From: Phycisphaerales bacterium UBA3190
GTDB taxonomy: Bacteria > Planctomycetota > Phycisphaerae > Phycisphaerales > UBA1924
Direction of reading: 5' to 3'
DNA length: 8,129 nucleotides
NCBI GenBank assembly: GCA_002364005.1
Contig: DEXG01000026.1
Location: 412 to 8,540 of the forward strand
Below are positions 1 through 7,242 of the stretch, one piece after another. The notes below the pieces were generated by a model. It was not told the DNA's origin and did not search any database. It saw only the letters and a program-made list of their open reading frames with translations. The translations under genes were made by a program, and so were the position numbers. Positions within the stretch are counted from its first letter, which is position 1, and each line of letters starts with the position of its first letter.

Positions 1-11
1 TTGCACTTCGT

Positions 12-39
12 CCTCCTTCGCTCTGCGAGTCGAAGGAGG
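12..39 (-). terminator. Strong hairpin, possible terminator of the XRE gene
   Basis: CCTCCTTCG (12-20) and CGAAGGAGG (31-39) are perfect 9-bp complements, and the loop can add a CTC/GAG pairing. The hairpin lies 40 nt past the stop of the minus-strand XRE gene, where a terminator would be expected. Neither side has a clear U-tract, so it is not a canonical intrinsic terminator. It could also be a dispersed palindromic repeat. Confidence 0.45.
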
Positions 40-79
40 GCACCCGGTGTTTGCCCATGCAGCGGTGGATCGAACGACA

Positions 80-472
80 TCAGGTGGCCCAGAGCGTGCG
101 GTTTGGGCCGTTGAGCAGGTCGCGCACGGTTCGTTCGATCATGCGTTTGAGGTGCTGCTCATCAACGCCCTGGCCTTCGAGGGCGCTGGTGCCTTGGACC
201 ATGCGGACGAGTTTGCGGGCCTTGGCGTAGGCCTGCTCTTCCCTGAACTCCTCGGTGCTGGTCATGCGGGGCGACAGGGTGACGCCGAGCGACTGGGCGA
301 CGGCGAGGGTGTCGGACATCGAGGCATCGGTGGCGGTGGGGGAGAGCATGCGCTTGAGGGTGGAGACGGAGACGCCGCTGCGATCGGAGAGGGTCTCGAA
401 GGTCATGCCAAGCTCGCGCTTGCGGGTGCGCAGGGTGGCGAGGAGTTCGGGTTGAGTGGTGTCTGTAGGCAT
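80..472 (-). CDS. XRE-family helix-turn-helix transcriptional regulator
   Basis: This encodes a 130-residue protein, probably a small cytoplasmic DNA-binding regulator. Residues about 9-67 form an XRE/Cro-type helix-turn-helix domain; the turn and recognition helix lie in TFETLSDRSGVSVSTLKRML (24-43). The C-terminal half (about 74-130) is a charged helical segment containing ARKLVRMVQGTSALEGQ and ending in GPNRTLW. This tail looks family-specific, but I cannot name its partner or ligand. The ATG at 472 is the first usable start and is preceded by an A+T-rich leader without a clear Shine-Dalgarno site. A near-perfect 18-bp palindrome lies 42-59 bp upstream and may be the protein's own operator. 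The coding sequence is GC-rich like the host genes, unlike the cassette at 1022-2776, so it need not belong to that cassette. Single-domain XRE proteins may be repressors or antitoxins; no toxin gene adjoins it here. Confidence 0.85.
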   Translation of the reverse strand: MPTDTTQPELLATLRTRKRELGMTFETLSDRSGVSVSTLKRMLSPTATDASMSDTLAVAQSLGVTLSPRMTSTEEFREEQAYAKARKLVRMVQGTSALEGQGVDEQHLKRMIERTVRDLLNGPNRTLWAT

Positions 473-513
473 ATAGATATAGTCGCATATTTGGTGCGTT
501 TATTCTAGTAAAT

Positions 514-531
514 CGTATCAAATTTGAGACG
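514..531. promoter_or_regulatory. Near-perfect 18-bp palindrome, candidate operator
   Basis: CGTATCAAATTTGAGACG is an inverted repeat with 8 of 9 base pairs matching; the inner ten bases TCAAATTTGA are perfect. It sits in an A+T-rich patch upstream of the XRE gene (start at 472). Homodimeric XRE regulators typically bind palindromes of this size near their own promoters, so autoregulation is a reasonable inference. No binding evidence exists. Confidence 0.4.
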
Positions 532-558
532 AAAACGGTACAGAACCGGGCTGGTGGG

Positions 559-732
559 TCAGAATGCGGCTTTGGGAATGTGAGCCGGGTGAGTTCGCCT
601 CAGGGTGGCGCGGGCGGTTGGGTCGCTGAGGGCGTCGTCGGCGAGGGGGATGAGGGGGGCGAGTTGGGTGGGGGTGAAGATGGTGGGGAGGAGGGCGCAG
701 CCGTGAGTTTGGAGGGTGGGGCGTGGGGGCAT
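559..732 (-). CDS. Orphan 57-codon frame, possible gene remnant
   Basis: An ATG at 732 opens a 57-residue frame ending in TGA at 559-561. It uses GC-ending codons like the host genes, unlike the A+T-rich DNA that starts just upstream. The segment LQTHGCALLPTIFTPTQLAP loosely recalls the N-terminal strand-helix of phytanoyl-CoA dioxygenase-like proteins, which have a pattern like 'hGyvvlpgvlspeel', but this is too short to assign. There is no Shine-Dalgarno site. The frame closes at TAG 754-756 upstream, close to the composition change. It could be a real micro-protein, the surviving end of a gene broken when the A+T-rich segment arrived, or chance in GC-rich DNA. Confidence 0.3.
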   Translation of the reverse strand: MPPRPTLQTHGCALLPTIFTPTQLAPLIPLADDALSDPTARATLRRTHPAHIPKAAF

Positions 733-760
733 GTGGTGGGGGATTGTACAGGCCTATAGT

Positions 761-782
761 GGGCAACAGCGGTTGTTGTCCC
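761..782. repeat. Hairpin at the composition boundary
   Basis: GGGCAACA (761-768), a 5-nt loop GCGGT, and TGTTG-T-CCC (774-782) form an 8-bp stem with one bulged T. It lies about 20 nt inside the A+T-rich side of the boundary. It could be a terminator or a scar of the insertion. It does not fit the integron attC core pattern. Confidence 0.3.
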
Positions 783-964
783 TCCGCATAGCGGGTAGAA
801 GAACTGCATGGAAACGGGTTAATGGTACGAGGGAGCCTTCGATTTTTGCCTGTATAGCGAATGGGTGAAAATTGCTGGCACGCCTTTATATAGGCTGTAG
901 GGGCTATTTTATCGGTAGGATGGCGATTCGTGGGCAGAAGACTGAACTCAGGGCTGATTATCGT

Positions 965-974
965 CGTATATACG
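965..974. promoter_or_regulatory. Perfect 10-bp palindrome upstream of cassette promoter
   Basis: CGTATATACG is a perfect inverted repeat ending 12 bp before the TTGACA box. Its centre is about 52 bp before the predicted transcription start, a position more typical of an activator than of a repressor. Short A+T-rich palindromes also arise by chance, so the call is weak. Confidence 0.25.
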
Positions 975-986
975 GGTAGTTCGGGC

Positions 987-1015
987 TTGACAGGCACAGA
1001 AGTTGTTCGAATTAT
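987..1015 (+). promoter_or_regulatory. Sigma70-type promoter giving a likely leaderless mRNA
   Basis: A perfect TTGACA -35 box (987-992) is followed by exactly 17 bp and then AATTAT (1010-1015), which matches four of six -10 positions. Transcription would begin about 7 nt later, at or next to the ATG at 1022. The GGAAG directly before the ATG has no spacer and would not work as a Shine-Dalgarno site. The first cassette gene is therefore predicted to be translated from a leaderless transcript. Confidence 0.6.
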
Positions 1016-1021
1016 CGGAAG

Positions 1022-1852
1022 ATGACACAGCACCTACCCTCATTCCGTGATCCTCCGGTGATCGAGACCGCGCTTAGCATTCAGTTCAAGCGTTTGTCTG
1101 GATTTGGTAATGCGCACCTCGGGTTGTTCTGGGCAACAGTCAAAGACGAGTACCCCTTACTCGCTGACGCAGATCCAATCACGAATCAGACTGAAAAGTT
1201 CGATGGAGCGAAGTCATTTCTTCCCAGCAGGCCAAGAATTCATGTTGGCCCAAACGCCCCCTCTCGGCTTCAGATGATGTCCGAAGATAAATGCAAGATG
1301 CTTCAACTGCAAAACGATCGATTTGTTTATAACTGGAGGAGAATCGATAACGATAGTTCGTATCCCCGATGGTCGAGTACGAAGCCTGGCTTGTTTAAAT
1401 ACTGGTCAAGTTTTGAAAGGTTCGCTGAAGAATCAGGGTTGGGTCGCGCCACGCCAAACCAATGGGAAGTTGTGTATGTGAATCATTTAGTTAAGGGTGT
1501 TCACTGGAGCACTCCGGAGGAATGGAAAGACTTGGTGCCAGGTTTGGTCGGAGACACTTCTAGAGTGCTATGTGGCCAAGTTGAAGCGTGGGGAAGCAAT
1601 GCACACTTTGTTCTAGGCGAAAATCGCGGTAGGCTTCATGTTGATTTACATCACGCCTACCGGCAAAAGCATGGGGCTGAGGATACGGATGAGATTTTGA
1701 ACTTGCAGATCACTGCCAGAGGTCCTGTGTCTCTTGAGGGCAATGAACAGTCGCTTGAGGATGGTCTGAGTATAGGGCATGAGGCGATAGTGAACACATT
1801 CGCTCAAATTACAGGCGAGCGAGCTCATGATGTTTGGGGGAGGGAGTTATGA
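1022..1852 (+). CDS. TIGR04255-family protein of unknown function
   Basis: This 276-residue protein has the hallmarks of the TIGR04255 family, which is sporadically distributed and has no known function. These are the N-terminal PPVIETALSIQF (11-22), the central LQNDRFVYNWR (96-106) followed by YPRW (114-117), an aromatic strand WEVVYVNHLV (148-157), the strand GRLHVDLHHAYR (203-214), and a C-terminal helix ending DVWGRE (270-275). No signal peptide or membrane span is visible, so it is probably cytoplasmic. The start is supported by the family motif beginning ten residues in and by the well-placed promoter. It leads three co-directional genes and overlaps the next by ATGA. Codon use is A+T-richer than in the flanking genes, which suggests horizontal acquisition. 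Its role could be defence, toxin control or something else; sequence alone does not decide. Confidence 0.85.
   Translation: MTQHLPSFRDPPVIETALSIQFKRLSGFGNAHLGLFWATVKDEYPLLADADPITNQTEKFDGAKSFLPSRPRIHVGPNAPSRLQMMSEDKCKMLQLQNDRFVYNWRRIDNDSSYPRWSSTKPGLFKYWSSFERFAEESGLGRATPNQWEVVYVNHLVKGVHWSTPEEWKDLVPGLVGDTSRVLCGQVEAWGSNAHFVLGENRGRLHVDLHHAYRQKHGAEDTDEILNLQITARGPVSLEGNEQSLEDGLSIGHEAIVNTFAQITGERAHDVWGREL
1839..1843 (+). promoter_or_regulatory. Shine-Dalgarno site fixing the second cassette gene's start
   Basis: GGAGG lies five bases before the ATG at 1849, inside the end of the first cassette gene. This is why the ATG at 1849 is preferred over an in-frame TTG at 1834. That ATG overlaps the previous stop as ATGA, an arrangement typical of translational coupling. 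Confidence 0.65.
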
Positions 1853-2298
1853 CAGTTTACCCAGATAGTCGTACATACAACACAACAATGCAGCCTTATG
1901 CATCATGTCCTGACTATAGATCTAGGCAAGATCTTGGGCGTGACAATATTTTGATGTCTTCACTCCCGCGTGAAAATCAGTTGAAGTGGGAATCGGCAAT
2001 AGCAAAGTTAAGGGAATGGGCAGAGACCATGCCTAGCGAGTGCTTGAGAGCGGAATCTTGTCAGCAAGCGGTGGTGTTTGCTGAGTTACTTTCGCAAGAC
2101 GGCCAGCCGTATCCGACGCGTGTAGGAATCACAAACGATTTGGGGATAGCGCTTGAGTGGTCATCTGCAAGTGATTCTGTGCATATGGAAATAATTGATG
2201 CTCGCTATGCTGAACTAACAGAGTTCCGCGGTACAGAGTTGGTTGCTGACGAAGATTTAGTATGGGACAATCGGCGACAGGTATACATGGCAAAGTAA
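1849..2298 (+). CDS. Small cassette protein, unknown function
   Basis: The product has 149 residues from the ATG at 1849. I do not recognise a named domain. After a tyrosine-containing N-terminal segment there is an amphipathic helix around WESAIAKLREWAETMP (45-60), then an Ala/Leu-rich helix. Next comes TRVGITNDLGIALEW (90-104), followed by a strand VHMEIID. This last part resembles a pattern of 'pdGgi-leW' and short beta strands that I associate with small proteins encoded beside TIGR04255 genes. That association is from memory and unchecked. There is no signal peptide or transmembrane segment. The ATGA overlap and good ribosome-binding site suggest co-translation and perhaps a complex with the upstream protein. 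Composition is A+T-rich like the rest of the cassette. Confidence 0.75.
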   Translation: MTVYPDSRTYNTTMQPYASCPDYRSRQDLGRDNILMSSLPRENQLKWESAIAKLREWAETMPSECLRAESCQQAVVFAELLSQDGQPYPTRVGITNDLGIALEWSSASDSVHMEIIDARYAELTEFRGTELVADEDLVWDNRRQVYMAK

Positions 2299-2308
2299 TG
2301 TAGTTCCG

Positions 2309-2772
2309 GTGAGTTCAATTGGCAAAAAAAATAGAAATAAGCTTCCTGCTATCTCAAGCGGGGAAACTTTTTTGCGTCGCGTCTCAGTGTCTTTTTATCC
2401 CGATGGTCAGCATCCAGACAAGCCAAAGTTTGACGCATTCTTGCCTCGTAGATGGCGTTCGGATGAAGATAAAGGCGATCACGATGGGCTCTCCGTCTCT
2501 CGAGAATGGTTCACTACCATTGAGAAGGCTGCATGGAATGAGGGTAGGAAGGAGACCCATAATGTTGCTAGGGTTGGGCACAAAGCCATTTTATCTTTGG
2601 ATTTGACTGCAATTCAGGATGAGCAAGATCACGACCTTTCTCATGCATTAATTCCACAACTCAATAGTGTCGATTACAAAGACAAAGCGAAGAAGAAAGC
2701 GATCAAATCAAAAGCAAGGGAGTTGGCATTTGTTCATGCTGAAATGGTATTGATCAGTTTGAAGAGTTCTAA

Positions 2773-2776
<4 letters not shown>
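2309..2776 (+). CDS. Third cassette protein, unknown function
   Basis: The product has 155 residues from a GTG start 10 nt after the previous stop. No clear Shine-Dalgarno site precedes it, so coupling to the upstream gene is likely. It is hydrophilic and lysine-rich, without signal or membrane segments. The middle part (about 38-66) reads KFDAFLPRRW, a short acidic linker, then DGLSVSREW. This compact 'F-x-P ... DGLSV' pattern looks like a conserved core, but I cannot attach a family name. The C-terminal third is helical with a DKAKKKAIKSKAREL patch (124-138), possibly nucleic-acid binding. An eight-A run at 2324-2331 sits five codons into the frame. The gene ends on CTAG, shared with the convergent thiC stop. 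Composition matches the other two cassette genes. Confidence 0.75.
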
Positions 2777-4797
<2,021 letters not shown>

Positions 4798-4803
4798 GAC
4801 ATG

Positions 4804-4807
4804 CCTC
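4804..4807 (-). promoter_or_regulatory. Shine-Dalgarno site of thiC
   Basis: On the minus strand GAGG lies six bases before the ATG at 4797. The alternative in-frame ATG at 4830 sits right behind a hairpin without such a site. This decides the shorter 674-residue protein. Confidence 0.5.
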
Positions 4808-4836
4808 AGTGTTGATGCACCGTGGGTCATGCGCGG

Positions 4837-4869
4837 CAGCCGAACGGGTCCCGGTGTGGGGATCGGCTG
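4837..4869 (-). promoter_or_regulatory. Hairpin between riboswitch and thiC, candidate expression platform
   Basis: On the minus strand CAGCCGA (4869-4863) pairs with TCGGCTG (4843-4837), with a possible inner CCC/GGG pairing. It starts directly after the aptamer and ends before the thiC start. No U-tract follows, so control of translation or Rho-dependent termination is more plausible than intrinsic termination. How it switches is not evident. Confidence 0.4.
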
Positions 4870-4870
4870 T

Positions 4871-4946
4871 CTGCATTCCCTCCGCCGGTGCGAGCCGGAT
4901 CAGGTTCAACGGGTGCTTCTCAGCGGCGGTGCCGCGCCCCGTGCAG
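4871..4946 (-). promoter_or_regulatory. TPP riboswitch (THI element)
   Basis: The minus strand carries the conserved thiamin pyrophosphate aptamer. P1 is CTGCA (4946-4942) paired with TGCAG (4875-4871). Then come GGGGCGCGG, a small GCGGC/GCCGC hairpin, the invariant CTGAGA, ACCCGTTGAA, CCTGATC and a CCGG-loop-CCGG hairpin. The element closes with GGAGGGAATG. It directly precedes thiC, the most common target. When TPP is abundant, the folded aptamer should lower thiC expression. Confidence 0.96.
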
Positions 4947-4952
4947 TTGGTG

Positions 4953-4958
4953 ATTGTA
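4953..4958 (-). promoter_or_regulatory. -10 box of the thiC promoter
   Basis: TACAAT on the minus strand matches five of six positions of the sigma70 -10 consensus. Counting seven bases downstream puts transcription initiation at about 4946-4948, exactly where the riboswitch P1 helix begins. No good -35 box is visible 16-19 bp upstream, where the sequence is C-rich. Confidence 0.45.
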
Positions 4959-5042
4959 GCAGATGGGGGGTGGAGAAGGAACCACAGCGTTCACACTGCC
5001 CACAGCGGGTGGGGGGCGGTGTTGGGTCGTGTTTTTCAGACG

Positions 5043-5408
5043 ATGGGCGTGGGGCTGCGTAGTGTTGGGGCTGTGAGATCCCAGCGGTTCCTGATCCTGA
5101 TCGGTGCGGTGGCGGCGTGGCTGAGTGGCGCGTTGGTGGGATCGCCTGCGCATTTCGTGGTCGCTGGCGGCGATGCTCGGCATGCACCCGGTGCGCCTCA
5201 GCCCGTCTGGGTGGGGATCGGCGAGTCGTGGCTGGTGGCCAGTGAGCAGCGTGAGCGGGGCGGCGGGGACGATGGTCCTGACGGTGCGGTCTGGGGCCCG
5301 GATGGGTTCGAGCGTGTATCGCGTTGCTCGGGTCTGGTATGTGGGCCGTCGCGTGAGGTGCGTTCGTATCGCGGGCGTGTGATTGGTGCGCGTTCGCCGC
5401 CGGTGTGA
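5043..5408 (+). CDS. Predicted exported small protein, unknown function
   Basis: This is a 121-residue frame with GC-ending codon use. Its N-terminus looks like a signal peptide: basic residues (VRSQRF), a hydrophobic core LILIGAVAAWLSGALVG, then a small-residue region where cleavage could occur. The mature part of about 85 residues is Gly/Arg/Asp-rich, with SESWLV-like and WGPDGFERV segments and two cysteines (CSGLVC). I recognise no family. The start is uncertain: ATG 5043 has no Shine-Dalgarno site, while an in-frame GTG at 5073 has GGGG five bases upstream and gives a more typical signal peptide. After the TGA the same frame stays open for 23 more codons to 5480. The gene diverges from thiC. 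It could be chance in GC-rich DNA. Confidence 0.45.
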   Translation: MGVGLRSVGAVRSQRFLILIGAVAAWLSGALVGSPAHFVVAGGDARHAPGAPQPVWVGIGESWLVASEQRERGGGDDGPDGAVWGPDGFERVSRCSGLVCGPSREVRSYRGRVIGARSPPV

Positions 5409-5482
5409 TGGTGTTCTGAAGAGTTTGAGTTGTTGGTGCGCGGGGCGGCGATCGCTGTGTGCATCACCGTTGCGCTTTGAAC

Positions 5483-5505
5483 ACACGCGCCCGTTGTGGG
5501 CGTGT
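5483..5505 (+). terminator. Hairpin after the exported-protein gene
   Basis: ACACGCGCCC, a GTTGT loop, and GGGCGTGT form a GC-rich stem with a two-base bulge. It lies three bases past the second in-frame stop (5478-5480) and before the next gene. No U-tract follows, so it is only a candidate terminator. Confidence 0.4.
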
Positions 5506-5525
5506 CATACCAGTGAGATCATGTG

Positions 5526-5669
5526 ATGAATGAGTCAAAGAAAGGCGCGGGCGATGCGTCCGCGCAGCAGGAGCGGTACGAGTCCGGGAAGGGTTGCCTC
5601 TCCCTTTTGCTCGTGGTGGGGGTGTTTCTGATGGTGTCGGTGGCGGCAGCGATCCTGACCAACCTGTGA
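5526..5669 (+). CDS. 47-residue single-span membrane protein
   Basis: ATG at 5526 opens a short frame. The first 23 residues are hydrophilic and charged (NESKKGAGD, QQERYESGK). They are followed by one strongly hydrophobic segment, CLSLLLVVGVFLMVSVAAA (24-42), and the end ILTNL. This layout of a soluble N-terminal tail and one C-terminal membrane helix is typical of small membrane proteins and is unlikely by chance. Codon use is GC-ending. The ribosome-binding site is weak (TGAGA about eight bases upstream). No function can be assigned. It lies 10 bp from the convergent Rnk-like gene and probably shares a bidirectional terminator with it. Confidence 0.6.
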   Translation: MNESKKGAGDASAQQERYESGKGCLSLLLVVGVFLMVSVAAAILTNL

Positions 5670-5682
5670 GCGTCTCCGCTCA
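5667..5682. terminator. Palindrome carrying both convergent stop codons
   Basis: TGAGCG-TCTC-CGCTCA is a 6-bp stem with a 4-nt loop. Its left end is the TGA of the plus-strand small membrane gene, and its right end, read on the minus strand, is the TGA of the Rnk-like gene. By symmetry it could work as a short bidirectional terminator. It lacks U-tracts, so efficiency is doubtful. Confidence 0.4.
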
Positions 5683-6135
5683 GCGGTCAAAGTGGCCAGC
5701 GCCCTCGGGCTGATACTCGATCGCATCGATGCGGAGACGCAGTCGGTGTGATCGTTGTCCGAGGGTGACTGTGTCACCGACCTGGCGGGCGAGCAGTTCG
5801 CTACCGAGTTCATCGTGCACTTCCACCGGGCTGACGCCCTCGGGGATGGCGTGCGATGGGTCTGTGTGGTAGACAAGCTCTACGCGGTGAAGCTCGAGCG
5901 TGTCGAGGTCGATGAGTCGCACGATGGAGTTCATCGTGACCATATCGCATGGGACATGGTCGGGGTTGATCGGGCGTGCCTGCTGCATGCGCTGGAGCAG
6001 CCGCCCGATGTGGGCGGGGATGCTGCCGTAGGCAAGCGAGCATGAAAGATCGCGTAGGCGTGGGTGGGATGCGTCCGCGAATGATTCGAGGATGCGGACA
6101 CGATCGAGTCGATTGATGACGGGCGTGTTCTGCAT
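5680..6135 (-). CDS. rnk: Rnk-like GreA/GreB-family protein
   Basis: The product has 151 residues. Its C-terminal FKBP-like domain (about 60-150) matches the GreA/GreB/Rnk family: CDMVTMNSIVRL (63-74), an LVYH strand, VSPVEVHDELGSELLARQVGD (101-121), and the closing IEYQPEGAGHF. The last part is close to the YQPEAAGDY ending of E. coli Rnk. The N-terminal 55 residues are a short helical part without the long coiled-coil of true Gre factors, as in Rnk. Rnk binds RNA polymerase near the secondary channel and was named for an effect on nucleoside diphosphate kinase; the role in this organism is unknown. The start at 6135 is supported by GGGAG six bases upstream. Its own 265-bp upstream region suggests an independent transcript. 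Confidence 0.85.
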   Translation of the reverse strand: MQNTPVINRLDRVRILESFADASHPRLRDLSCSLAYGSIPAHIGRLLQRMQQARPINPDHVPCDMVTMNSIVRLIDLDTLELHRVELVYHTDPSHAIPEGVSPVEVHDELGSELLARQVGDTVTLGQRSHRLRLRIDAIEYQPEGAGHFDR

Positions 6136-6141
6136 GGCGTG

Positions 6142-6166
6142 CTCCCAACGCGGCGGCTTGCCGCGT
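6142..6166 (-). promoter_or_regulatory. Shine-Dalgarno site with adjacent hairpin, Rnk-like gene
   Basis: On the minus strand GGGAG (6146-6142) is six bases from the ATG at 6135. Immediately before it ACGCGG (6166-6161) pairs with CCGCGT (6153-6148). A stem stacked against the ribosome-binding site may affect translation, but such GC stems are common in this genome. Confidence 0.4.
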
Positions 6167-6343
6167 GATGGGGATACGGTACCTCGATTGTCCTGCGAAA
6201 CCTAGCGTGAAGATTTCGGCAAGATCTTTCGTAAGTTGAAATGTTTGCGGTGCGCGTGATAACCAATCTGAGAATGCGGTTTCGTGTGGTACGCATTGGC
6301 CACCACAGCTCGCAGATCATGCCCCATGAACCGGTTGGACAGG

Positions 6344-6363
6344 CCCACTGGGTCGCCAGTGGG
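6344..6363 (-). terminator. Perfect hairpin past the cytochrome operon
   Basis: CCCACTGG (6344-6351) and CCAGTGGG (6356-6363) are perfect 8-bp complements around a 4-nt loop. The hairpin lies 37 bases after the stop of the DUF2231-cytochrome c gene, where the minus-strand transcript should end. There is no U-tract on that strand. It also separates that operon from the Rnk-like gene. Confidence 0.5.
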
Positions 6364-6400
6364 TGGCGATTTGTTCAAGCGTCCTGTCTTTATTCGTGCA

Positions 6401-7234
6401 TCAGTCTGCGGCGAGGGAATGCACCCAAGCACGCACCAGCTCGATCTGCTCGGTGCTGAGCGGGTCGGCATGGTCATCCGGCGGCATGATGTCCGGGTCG
6501 CCCGCGGGCAGGTCGATGCGGTAGATCAGTTCGCTGTGGTCGGGGACATCACGCTTGATCATGTCGGCTGCCGGGTCGAGCACATAGGCGAGGGTGTCGA
6601 GGCGGATGTCGTCCTCGGCTTCATCCGGGCCGTGGCATTCGACGCACGCGTTCTCGAGGATGGGAAGGATGCTGGCGTTGAATGTATCGAACGCGTTCTG
6701 CGAGATGTTGAAGTCTTGCGGTGTGTACACGATTGCTGGCTGGGTCGTCGCTTCGGTTGCCGAGCCAAAGGCCTGGGCCAGCGGGCGGGTGATGAAGCCC
6801 TTGCCGTGGGTCAGGTCGCCGCCGAAGTGTCCTGTGAGTCCGGTGGCGATGGCGGTGAGCGTGAGGAGGATGAGGTATGCCCTGCCCGAAGCGCCGGGCG
6901 TGGGCTTGCGTGCCATCAGCAGCGCGATGGCGGTCAGGAGCACGAGTACGCCGGTGGCGATGCCGAGGATCCGGTGCAGGTCGACCCGCTCGCCGTCGTC
7001 GAAGCCAAAGACCAGCCCGGTGATGACGGTGTAGGCGCAAGCGAGGAAGCCGAAGACAAACAGGGTGGTCCCGGTTGGGCCCGGGTGGTAGGGCCCTGCG
7101 GTCCCATCGCGTCGGATCTTGGGCGAGAGTGCACGGTAGAACTCGATCACCGCTGCGACGATCAGCAGGGCGATCGGGAAGTGCAGCACGACGAGGTGTG
7201 TGCGTGCAAAGAACTCGATGAGGTTGTCCAGCAT
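6401..7234 (-). CDS. DUF2231 membrane protein fused to a planctomycete-type cytochrome c domain
   Basis: The 277-residue protein has four predicted membrane helices (about 14-34, 55-77, 88-108, 119-137) followed by an extracytoplasmic domain (165-277). The membrane part matches DUF2231: HFPIALL (18-24), VDLHRILG (84-91), and GHFGGDLTHG (135-144). Several histidines (13, 18, 87, 136, 143) lie near helix ends and could bind b-type heme. The C-terminal part has CVECHGPDEA (heme c attachment, C197, C200, H201), RLDT, IMPP with M250 as likely distal ligand, and EQIELVRAWV. That layout fits the planctomycete-type cytochrome c domain (PF07635). It probably carries electrons across or at the cytoplasmic membrane; the partners are unknown. 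It begins 8 nt after the b562-like gene and is almost certainly co-transcribed with it. Confidence 0.9.
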   Translation of the reverse strand: MLDNLIEFFARTHLVVLHFPIALLIVAAVIEFYRALSPKIRRDGTAGPYHPGPTGTTLFVFGFLACAYTVITGLVFGFDDGERVDLHRILGIATGVLVLLTAIALLMARKPTPGASGRAYLILLTLTAIATGLTGHFGGDLTHGKGFITRPLAQAFGSATEATTQPAIVYTPQDFNISQNAFDTFNASILPILENACVECHGPDEAEDDIRLDTLAYVLDPAADMIKRDVPDHSELIYRIDLPAGDPDIMPPDDHADPLSTEQIELVRAWVHSLAAD

Positions 7235-7242
7235 GCTTGGGC

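Larger units (their letters stand above)
733..986. other. A+T-rich non-coding leader region of the cassette
   Basis: I find no convincing coding frame here on either strand. Composition falls abruptly from the GC-rich, G-run-filled sequence before about 740 to mixed, A+T-richer sequence. The stretch contains a hairpin at 761-782 and a 10-bp palindrome at 965-974, described separately. A long open frame crosses it on the minus strand, but its translation is proline- and histidine-rich low-complexity sequence. No integrase gene, tRNA or convincing attachment repeat is visible. Confidence 0.5.

Noticed and set aside
47..508. 153-codon plus-strand frame over the XRE gene
   Set aside because: Its translation is Gly/Glu/Ala-rich antisense sequence, while the minus strand encodes a clear helix-turn-helix protein.
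761..830. Possible integron attC site
   Set aside because: The GTTRRRY / RYYYAAC core pair is not present around the hairpin.
518..1033. 171-codon minus-strand frame upstream of the cassette
   Set aside because: Translation is His/Pro low complexity over the GC-rich part and unstructured over the rest. It also covers the cassette promoter.
1834..1848. TTG start for the second cassette gene
   Set aside because: The ATG at 1849 has GGAGG at ideal spacing and the ATGA overlap.
4798..4830. Eleven-codon longer ThiC start
   Set aside because: No ribosome-binding site and directly behind a hairpin; ATG 4797 has GAGG.
4809..5042. 78-codon upstream extension of the exported-protein frame
   Set aside because: It runs antisense through the TPP riboswitch and the thiC promoter and hides the signal peptide.
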